Positions 55,656 to 64,000 of a stretch of 64,000 nt of DNA are shown here, one piece after another. The stretch is taken from assembly GCA_020310875.1 (NCBI GenBank), contig CM035433.1, forward strand, positions 107,003,758-107,067,757, written 5' to 3'. This DNA comes from Ceratopteris richardii. Its lineage: Eukaryota > Streptophyta > Polypodiopsida > Polypodiales > Pteridaceae. A program made the position numbers and the translations under genes. The notes beneath the pieces are model-generated. The model ran no database searches. It was not told where the DNA came from and saw nothing but the letters and a program-made list of their open reading frames with translations. Position 1 is the stretch's first letter; every line of letters begins with the position of its first letter.

Positions 55656-56624
55656 CTAAGTCAGTAAACCATATAGAGGTCGGGTGATTATCGTGTACAT
55701 GTGGATAAATCTACGATAGTATCCACAATGTCCCATGAATGTTTGTACTTCTTTCGCATTTTTTGGTCGGGGTAGTTCTAGAATAACTTTGATCTTATCT
55801 TCATCTATGGATGTTCCATTCTTAGACACTATATGCCCCAAGATTTTTCCTTGTCTTACCATGAAGTCACATTTTTATGGGTTTAGATAGATTCTGTATT
55901 GTCTACATTTTTCAAAAATTCTCCTCAACTCGGGTATGTGATCCATTCTTTGTGAAGCATAAGTGCACAAGTCATCAACATATACTTCCATGATTTTCCT
56001 AAGGAATTCCTTAAAGACATGACACATTAATCTCTGAAAGGTGGCTGGCACATTGGTTAGGCCAAATGGCATAACCCTAAAAGCATATAGTCCCCATTTT
56101 GTAGCAAATGCAATTTTGTGTTGATCCTCCGAAGCAATTGCAACTTGGTTGTAACCAGAGCCATCAAGGAAGCTATAAGCTTCCTTGCCTGCCACTCTCT
56201 CCAAGAGGTGATCTGTAATGGGTAACACGTAACTATCTTGAATAGTGGCTACATTAACTTTCTTGAGGTTGATGCACACCCTAAGTTTGCCATTTTCCTT
56301 GGGTACTATTACTAAGGGCCACACCCATTCTGTGTGTTCAATTTCATAAATGAATCTTGGTGTCGAGAATTTGTCTATTTCTCCCTTAATTTTGGAGGAG
56401 TATACATCATTGTATGTGTATGGTTGTTGCTTGGACGGTTTAGCGTTAGGAGTCAAAGGAATATGGTGTGAATAGATAGAGGGATCCACTCCTTTTAAAT
56501 CCTTGTATGTCCAAGCAAATACATCCCCATAATTTTGAATCAACTCTATAAGTTCTCGCTCTTCGCTTTCTGACACATCGTTCCCTATGTAGGTGCATCT
56601 TTCCTCTTCTCCTTGTATGGTCAC
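55656..56624 (-). pseudogene. NP reverse transcriptase
   Basis: FAWTYKDLKGVDPSIYSHHI, EHTEWVWPLVIVPKENGK, YSFLDGSGYNQV (two residues shorter than the usual DGYSGYN) and catalytic YVDD in MEVYVDDLCTYAS. A stop near 55875 precedes the GKILGHIVSKNGTSID block. Confidence 0.9.
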
Positions 56625-56669
56625 AATGAATTTTTTGGTCTGTTCTTTATTATCATATGCTATTCCTTC

Positions 56670-57122
56670 TTATGCTTGTCTTTTAGGCCTTTGGATGGCA
56701 ATTTTCCTTTCCTCCAATCCATATTTTTTAAAATGTTTGGGGACCTCAAACTGTTCTTGGGGGGTATTCTCTTCCCTGCTAGTCTCTTCAGAATTGATAT
56801 TCTCATGATTTCCTTTTTCCTTGAGAGTGGAAGGGCTTCCAATGTTAGTTTCTTTATGTTCTCCCTCTAAGTGATGTCCTTCATCCTGGGTCTTGGGTTC
56901 CATTTCTATACTTTCATAATCTTATGTCCACTCTTTCTCTATCCATTCTCCTTCCTTTGTCGCTTGTAATACAACCATGTATAGACTTACACCGTACCCA
57001 TCCTTGTCTATGCACTCATTCAAGGTCAGAACTTCTTCATTGACACACACATGATCTAATGTGGCCGATATCTCCATCCATCCGTGGGGCTCGAACTCTT
57101 CATCCAGAAACACTTGTGGCAT
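56670..57122 (-). pseudogene. NP spacer between protease and RT
   Basis: Charged, low-complexity frames (EGEHKETNIGSPSTLKEKG; FLDEEFEPHGWMEI) that connect PR to RT. No domain recognised. Confidence 0.5.
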
Positions 57123-57876
57123 ATATTAGCGCTAGATTAGCTACTGGTCTAGAGATTTCACAACCTAGTTTCCACGTTCGCCCTCTTTCTTCTTCTCTCC
57201 TAGCTGCCTTACACATCCATAGTTGGGTGTCTTCATGCATCCAAAATCGGTCTTCAGATCCCGCACTATGGACTGATAGCTCATCCTCTTCTTTATGTAT
57301 AGAGTTCCATTGTTGAGGTGGGACATCTCGATAAGCATATGTATGGAGGTTTATCCTCGTGGTTGTGCCCCTATGTTGCAAATATACTTCATCTTTGCCC
57401 TGGTCTTGCACTACCCTTAGTTGCCTCATAAAAGGTCTTCCCAAGATCATTTCATAGTTACTTGCTCCCTCAAATCGACAAATAGCTAACGTGTGCTCGA
57501 AGTCTACTCCACATGTTGTAAGCACAACGTTCTCTAGCAATCCTAGAGGTTTTTTGGTGTGACCGTTAGATAATTATAATTTCATTCTTGTGGACCGTAA
57601 TGCTGGTTTTCCCCACTTCTCCCATATTTCTTTAGTGGCTATTCCTACTCCAGCTCCTGTGTCTAGGATTGCATTTGTGGTGTAACCTCGGAAAGTAATG
57701 GGTAGACATGTGTTACCTTCATCTCCCTCACTAAACTCTCCTACTTTATCTACCGGGATTTGAATTGTATGTGCATCTTCATTGGCCTCCTTGTTGACTG
57801 CCTTCACTTCTTTTTTCCCGAGTTGCTTGGCCAATTTATTCCATACTTGTGGTTTGATTTTCAGTAATTCTTCCAA
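57123..57876 (-). pseudogene. NP protease (usual position)
   Basis: Active site AILDTGAGVGIATKEIW with intact D-T-G. After a stop near 57574 comes the second block (ASNYEMILGRPFMRQLRV). This is the regular gag-proximal protease, distinct from the protease-like domain at 27640-28020. Confidence 0.85.
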
Positions 57877-59330
57877 AGTTATGGAGACTGCACTTTTGTC
57901 TCCTTCAACTTTCGTGCTATATCTTACATTTTGCTTGAGATTTCTCTTTTTTTTGTTCTTATTGTTGGGGCATGATAAAGTTTTGAATTCCCCTCATACT
58001 CTCCCATGTAGTTAGGTAGTGTCTTTATGCTTTCTAATTCCTTCGAACATTCCTCATGATTTATCTCTTGATTCATCATTCCTAGGTTTTCGTTCGCATC
58101 CAATTCTTCAAAAGGTGGATCAATGCCCTCACTTTTCCTCCATCTCTCTTCCTGGACTATACCCCATAGATCCTCATGCCAATTAGCTTCTACTTCCGGG
58201 ATCATAGAACTTCATTCGTGGTTTTTAGTGGCTATGCTTTCAGTTTTCTCTACAATCCTTTTGCCTTCTGAAGGGTCATGTGCTTCTAGACCTTCTTGAA
58301 ATTCTCTATCAGGTATTCTTGTTTCTAGAAGGTGTTGGATAGGTTTTCCCAGTGTGTTTTGAGCAATTTCAATCAATTTTTTGTAGATTTCTAGCCTTTT
58401 TTTCCCAAATCTCCTCTCAGATAGCTTACTTTGTGTTGTTCCACACTTGGTCCTGCTTTGATCCTAGATTGATATGCATTTATCCACATGGATAGATCTT
58501 CGGGTATTGGATCAGCTAAAATTCGACCCCGCTTGTTGGTTTTGTTTCTCTTTCTCTCCTTTACTTGAATCCTTACTAGCCATAGGATTCATAGATTGAT
58601 TGGGATCCTCTTTGCTCTTCTCTTCCTCCTTCTTTTGATTCCACTTGTTTCTCAATTTCTCTCATCGAGCTTTCCATCTTTGAGTCCATTTTACCTTAGA
58701 ATTTTCTTTAGATTCCTTCGAATCTAGCACTATTTGAGGCCGTCGTGTTTCAGATTTGTTGGCTTCTTGCAACATTGAATCCAACCCTTCCAGAACTTCT
58801 TTAGCTTTGGCTCTTGTAGTCACCTTCAATGGTACCATAAATTCTTTATCACTTCTAGAGGACTCTACCACTTCTACTACATTTACTTGAGTGGTGTGGT
58901 TCATCTTGTTAGGGTCTTTGGGACAACCCCTGAACAAATTCTCCTTTCCACAATCACTACAATATCCTTCCCAAACCTTATGTGGTGGCTAGTAAGACAA
59001 AGTATATTCCCTAATGAAATGGTCTCCTCCACAACGATAACAAGGTCCTCGAGGGACTGAAGGTCTAATCAAAGGTCTAGAAGGTGCTTGGGCTCTTGGG
59101 TTTGTGTACATTAGTGTAGCATATTCAGCTCCGTATCCATATGATTGGTCATAGACCTCTTGTCCATAAGGGCATTGCTCATAGGCCTGCTCATAGTTCA
59201 TAGGGTTAGTTTTGTATGTATAATAGTCTCCCCAGTGTTAATCATAGGGTTAATTATGGCTTTCCGGGCCAGTTAATGAAGTAGTTGGCACTAGTGCTCT
59301 CTCGGGGTTCTCTTCAGCTTGGGCAAATTT
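57877..59330 (-). pseudogene. NP gag C-terminal region with zinc knuckle
   Basis: The knuckle CYRCGGDHFIREY has Tyr for the last Cys. A second Cys-rich stretch is GYCSDCGKENLFRGCPKDP (about 58905-58960). The rest is charged and unstructured, with stops. Between 58206 and 58660 the frames are too broken to read. Confidence 0.65.
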
Positions 59331-61292
59331 CACTAGAACATTTTGTGGGTGAGGTGGCTATTGTCCCAACGTCGAGTGTGGTAGATTGTATCCTCGGTAT
59401 TCGTAAGGGTGTTGAATTGGAGGTCTAGGAAATTCCCTTCCTTGCTCTCTAGTTGGGTATCTATATGGCTTGAATTTGGGTGGTTGGACATGTCTAGGTT
59501 GTCTATTGTAAGGACAATTTTTAGTATTGTGATTTGTGTATTTTTGTTCAATAAGTACTGAGCTTGACTGTGTACTCGTGGACGGTTGTAAACATATGGG
59601 GTTGATGGAACAATTCCCCTATTGCACACATGAGAAGGATGATCCCCCACAGTGTACACATCTTCTTAGCATTGGCATTCGTAATGGGGGGTTGGGGTAA
59701 TTATTCTATCCTTGCACGCCTAATTTCTTGGATATTAAGTCTGCAATCTCTTCTACATTGTTGTTTGCTCTAGAGATGCTGCTAGAACCATCCTTGCTCT
59801 TATTCTTGGTTTGGGGAATCTTCAAGTCTTCTAACAAGCTATCTTCCATATCTATACATTCCTTCAAGCATTCACTCAATGTTTGGAATCTCTTTACATA
59901 GACTAATGCTCTTAGAGATCCATTGACTAGTCAAGCTAAAAATAAGAAGATCATTTTCTACTGTGTAGGCCTTTCTTCCGTGGGACATCTATCCACATAT
60001 TTTTTTAATCTCCTAGCTGCCAGTCGTGCTGACTCCGTAGGGGACTGTTTGAAGCTGTGAATCAAAGATGAAGAGTTATTCTTAATGCCCATTTTTGTGA
60101 ATTCTTTGATCAGTTCCTGAAATACTTGTTCCATATTTAGGAAACTATTGGGTTCCAGTGGTTGGAACCAGGCCAAAGTAGTATCCATAAGGATCAAACC
60201 AAATGACTCATATTGAATCATGAAATCTTCCACTTCTTTAGCATGAATCACTTGCTTGAATTCAGCTATTGGATTATAAGGTTCACTGGACCCATCATAG
60301 TGGCTCCTCATGCATTTGGCCACCTGAATTGGTCACAATCTTCTACCCGATTCTGGTGGTCTGGGCATAATAGGAATGGCTGGATGTCTCACTTGAAATT
60401 GATTCCCCTACCTAATGGTGATCTCTCGAGAACAGGGTTTCTATTTCTAGGTTCTCCACTAGTTGGGGGTTGATAGTTAGGATTGGCTCCTAGTGTGCAA
60501 AACTGAACATCAGTCCTCACAGGAATGTTCTGGTGATGAGCCTACCCAAAGGTCTGATGAGCATAGCTTTGGTATGTTCCTTGAGGGTTCTAGGAGGTAG
60601 TTCTTGCATCTCTAGGGGAAAACACTGGAATGCCTTGATATCTTAATCAAGATATGTCTTGATCCGACATGGGCCAGTAATTTCTCATATTCTCGTCAAG
60701 ATAGGTAATTCTAGAGAGCTCATTTGGGTCTTGTAGCTCATAAATGGTGACGGGGTTGCTACTTTCTCCCCACAAAGATGAAGGGGCTTGTAGTAGTTTC
60801 TCCATCCCTGCTACCATATACACATCGGTCAATGTGTCGTCATGAGGGATCTTGTCATCTCTCCAAACTTTGTTCACTTTGGACTTATCTTGGGGTGTAA
60901 AAACCCTATCCTCGTTATTCTCCCCATTAAGGTGATCTACATTCTCACTTTCTGGTTGTTCGCTTATGGTCTCCGGGCAGTCGGTCACTACATATATTAC
61001 TCCTCTTTTATCCATATAGAATCCTCCTTCATATTTGATTGCAGGTCGAGGAACTATCTCAGATTTGCTCACTTTCTTCATTCATGCCACTTTCTCCATC
61101 TCCTTCAATGACGGACATAAATCCTGCCAAAGGCACTGAACTATGCATGTCCTTCGAAGCCATTCTAGCTTCTTCGTCTGAGTCACTAGAGGTATCAGAA
61201 TAATGGGAATTGGCACTAGGTAAATTTACACTTCCTGCTAATGATATGACACTATGCTGGCTTCCTAGGACACGTCCTGAGTGTAAGTTCAT
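59331..61292 (-). pseudogene. NP gag N-terminal and central region
   Basis: It starts at Met 61292 (MNLHSGRVLGSQHSV), with acidic Ser/Asp-rich sequence, then YEGGFYMDKRGVIYVV, then a retrotransposon gag domain (MDTTLAWFQPLEPNSFLNM, FTKMGIKNNSSSLIHSFKQ). Several stops. Confidence 0.75.
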
Positions 61293-61409
61293 CCACTGAA
61301 CACCTAAGTCAGTTTTGTAGGTCTCTCAGATTTGTATTTGTTCTAGGAGTTGACTTAGTCCCAAATCAAACTTTCTTTTCCTAGAATGTCAAATTGTTTA
61401 TTGTTTTCC

Positions 61410-61965
61410 ACGATACACGATACTTGGCCTTCCATGATACATGATACTCCACTAGACATGATACACGATACACAAGTTTCTGGCGATACACGATACCTAG
61501 AATTGGGATGATACACGATACACAATACATGATACACAAGTCGTGATACATGATACCTGAAGGACTCATGATACATGATACTCAGATCCAAAATAATACA
61601 CGATACTTGTCTCTGCGATACACGATACCTAAGTGGCCACGATACATGATACTTGGGACTCAGATGATACACGATACTTTAGTATCATGATACATGATAT
61701 TCACGTATCGTGATACACGATACTCAAATGTCATGATACTGATATTCAATGATCGTGACAATACACAATACACAGACGGTCACGATACATGATACTTGGG
61801 TATCATGATACTCAACTCGACGATACACGATACACGATACCTAGGTATCGCAATACATGGGGGGTATAGGTATCAACAATACATGATACCTTTCAGGTAT
61901 CACGACACACGGGAATTCAAGTATCGTGATACTTGAACTCAATCGGTCATGATACTTGGGCTTAT
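61410..61965. repeat. Degenerate minisatellite built on a palindromic GATACACGATAC core
   Basis: More than 30 short variants of ATGATACACGATAC/ATGATACATGATAC, irregularly spaced, in the NP leader between PBS and gag. The core is nearly self-complementary (GTATCGTGTATC). Frames through it give repetitive Tyr-His/Arg-Val-Ser and are not evidence of a gene. Confidence 0.88.
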
Positions 61966-62600
61966 CTCTCTCAAATAAAAGATTTTTTTTTGAAATTTTT
62001 GTGTTAATGTGATCCTTGTGCACTCCTCTCCAGCGCTATGTGCCTGTTAAAATCAACTCCTCACTCTGTCCCACAATTCCTCTTCCATGATAACGATCGC
62101 GGGTTCAATCACATGTTACACTGAATACATTGCTTTTCTAGTAGGCCATATGTATTGAACTCACCTCTTTGCTGCTCTCCTCAAGATTTGGGTACTGACA
62201 AGCGTCAACAACCCCGATTCCATGCGATAAATGCTCGGTGATACAGGTCATTTGTGCACTCCCATGATACTTGCTGAATACAAGTGACTCACTAAATGAA
62301 TTTCTCTAGCTTTTATATCCCAAGGCTAGCCCAAGGAGAGGTACTGAAATGAGAGATTTTTGGGATTTTTGGGGGATCTACCTACCTAATCTTCTCCTAC
62401 TCATCCCTTTCTACTCTCTACTCCTACTCACTCCTCTCACTTCCCTAGGTCTACCAACTTACTACACACACTTTCCAAGTGCGAAGTAATAAGTGCAAAA
62501 AGAAATGACTTACCAAAGCAAAGTACTCACCTCTTCACAACTCATACCTTCTCCTAAGAGCTCTAACCATCATGTGAGTACCTCTGTTGGACTCATATTT
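61966..62600 (-). other. NP leader
   Basis: Non-coding DNA between the PBS and the minisatellite. No gene or RNA motif recognised. Confidence 0.5.
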
Positions 62601-62617
62601 CCTCGGCAATGGCACCA
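62601..62617 (-). promoter_or_regulatory. Primer binding site of NP (Asp-tRNA-like)
   Basis: On the minus strand TGGTGCCATTGCCGAGG. Athila-type elements use TGGCGCCGTTGCCGGGG, complementary to tRNA-Asp; this copy differs by three transitions of the kind made by decay of methylated cytosine. Confidence 0.75.
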
Positions 62618-62624
62618 AAAAACA

Positions 62625-63510
62625 TGTGCACCTGATTGACAACTTAGGGACTTGTGACATAAGAGACTATTCCTCTATCACCAACAAGAGCATATAGTGG
62701 GGATCACACATTTAAATTATCAATCCGAAAAGTATTTCAAACCTAACCGAGTGTATGAAGACTTGCACTTACACAATGGTCAATGAAATGAAATAGCTAC
62801 CATTGCATGTAGATGAGTATTATCTCTCACATTCATCACTCACACAGGTGGAAATGGTGTTGCGATACATGAAATAATAGTAAGCACAAAAACAGATTTT
62901 TCTCTTAGCTCTGAACTTGAAATATGGTCAATAATCGGGTTCCTTTCAATGCTCTCGATGAGACGAATCCAATAGTTGCATTCTTGTCTAATTTTGACAA
63001 ACCTACTTCAAGATATGGGCAAAAAACAGAGCTACACAACTCACCTAGTTTCACTACACTCCTCTCACACTTCACACACGCATTACACACTTCAAAAAAG
63101 CAAAGAATCGGATAGACAACACTTCCATGCACTCATTCCAAGCTAAATTCACACATGCAAGCTCACAAGCAAGGAGATACAGGAGGAAGAAGAAGCAAAT
63201 TTGAAAATCAGAGTTCTCTCTTACTCACAATGGCAAAAAGTATCTACAAAGTGTCACCAAATGACTTACATACATGTGCCCTAAAAATGGTCCTTTCACA
63301 TAAGAAAGCGGCACTTTATTAAAGAAAGCCTAAATTCCTACTATTTTACAAGGATTATGATACAATATTTGGGATTTATGCATCTAGAGGACTCCTCTAG
63401 TGCATTTACAAGACTTCATGAGATTTTCATAGACATTTGAAGAAGAAAATTGATGCCCATAATTTGAAAATTTTGGGGCTCCTTTTCCTGTGCTTCCTTA
63501 CTCTGCAACA
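62625..63510 (-). repeat. 5' LTR of NP
   Basis: 886 bp; on the minus strand from TGTTGCAGAGTAAGG to GGTGCACA. Pair of 37460-38344. The flank ATATC at 63511-63515 is the re-oriented GATAT of 38345-38349. Confidence 0.92.
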
Positions 63511-63586
63511 ATATCATAGAAAGAAAAATCCATGACTTGGTGGCTCAAGTGTATCAAACAAAGAAAAGATAGTAAACAAGACCACT
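63511..63586 (+). pseudogene. C-terminal codons of the Q terminal ORF
   Basis: Reads IIERKIHDLVAQVYQTKKR then TAG. It is the continuation, through ATATC, of the minus-strand frame that stops at 38350 (FFEMVNYLN). A short piece on its own; support comes from the continuous frame. Confidence 0.6.
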
Positions 63587-63607
63587 ACCAAGTTTTGTGA
63601 AGGATGA

Positions 63608-63629
63608 CAAAAGGAAAATAGGGGAAGGA
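63608..63629 (+). promoter_or_regulatory. Polypurine tract of element Q
   Basis: ACAAAAGGAAAATAGGGGAA, then GGA, ends at a TGTTGG LTR start. The layout of terminal ORF, short UTR, PPT and LTR matches NP. Confidence 0.75.
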
Positions 63630-64000
63630 TGTTGGAAGAACAATTTGATGAAAGCAAAAAAAAGAAAAAAAAAAATTTTGTAGTTTAGGTAATTCCATTT
63701 GATGTAAAAATGAGGAAGAATCTTCCTCATGATGCTATGTAACTTATGTAATTTTTGTAGAATTTTTAGAGCTCTCAAGTGAGTAGAAATTTAGAATAAA
63801 AGCTTAGAAGACTCATTTTCAAGTGTGAAAAGAGACACTTGAAATATAATTTAAGTCAACTATGAATCAGCTTTCATGGTGATTTTGTGTTGAATTTATG
63901 AGTATTTTTCGTGGATTTGTCTTTGTGGTCAGTAGTTCTTTGAGAGTTTCATGCTATCATAAGTCTATTTCAACATTCTAAGTCTCCATAACCTTGCAAA
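63630..64000 (+). repeat. Start of the 3' LTR of element Q (cut by the window edge)
   Basis: It begins TGTTGGAAGAAC after the PPT. No partner is visible in the window, so this rests on position and the TG start. Confidence 0.55.

Larger units (their letters stand above)
54929..63510 (-). mobile_element. Athila/Tat-like LTR retrotransposon NP, 5' part
   Basis: On the minus strand: 5' LTR, PBS, repeat-rich leader, gag, PR, RT, RNase H and the start of the first IN linker/HHCC module, ending at the Ga insertion. It continues at 26033 on the plus strand. The join through ACGC restores an HHCC reading frame without a gap. Confidence 0.82.

Noticed and set aside
61410..61965. CRISPR-like or coding repeat array
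   Set aside because: Units are short, irregular and degenerate with no constant spacer length, and this is plant nuclear DNA; the open frames follow from the repeat itself.

Overview
The window is plant nuclear DNA. It holds the 5' half of one ordinary gene, DNA ligase 1 (LIG1, minus strand, 1-3109). The remaining ~60 kb is almost entirely nested LTR retrotransposons plus small repeats. The ligase form, the spliceosomal introns, and the mix of Ty1/copia, chromovirus and Athila/Tat-like Ty3 elements point to a large-genome vascular plant. The ligase is fairly diverged from the angiosperm proteins I know, so a fern or gymnosperm is possible, but the sequence alone does not settle it.

Layout as it stands. 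1-3109: LIG1 exons (-). 3110-8036: upstream region, a SINE-like unit, short tandem repeats and a decayed reading frame. 8037-8173: copia fragment (element C2). 8174-15447: 3' part of Ty3 element Gb (-). 15448-26032: 5' part of Ty3 element Ga (-), interrupted by the complete chromovirus H (15768-22240, TSD ACTAC). 26033-38344: 3' part of an Athila/Tat-like element NP (+), interrupted by the internally deleted chromovirus K (29631-32507, TSD ATGCA). 38350-39095: tail of another element, Q (-). 39096-43551: copia C1 (-). 44490-44550: 5S rRNA-derived piece. 44640-47638: copia C2 (+). 47639-49547: 5' part of Gb (+). 49548-54928: 3' part of Ga (+). 54929-63510: 5' part of NP (-). 63511-64000: end of Q and the start of its 3' LTR.

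Main result. The pieces make sense only if about 34 kb (roughly 15447-49547) has been inverted. The breakpoints lie inside two retrotransposons: the RT region of Ga and the gag zinc-knuckle region of Gb. Turning the segment back yields whole elements. The LTR at 8174 pairs with that at 47639, and the LTR at 25460 pairs with that at 54354. Ga gets a matching target duplication (ACGC) and NP gets one too (ATATC). Two interrupted host reading frames, the NP integrase zinc finger and the Q terminal ORF, become continuous. The restored nesting is Q > NP > Ga > H, with K in NP and Gb in C2.

The element biology is also unusual. The Ga/Gb family carries a third, roughly 700-codon gene after integrase, with a helical domain and a long coiled coil. 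Where a polypurine tract should precede its 3' LTR there is a tRNA-3'-end-like motif. NP has two tandem linker-HHCC modules before the integrase core and a second retropepsin-like domain after it. NP and Q share a 3'-terminal ORF family that I do not recognise. H and K carry an antisense tRNA(Ser)-like unit in their leaders, and K contains a 265-bp nearly perfect inverted repeat. All work was by eye; divergence figures are hand counts.
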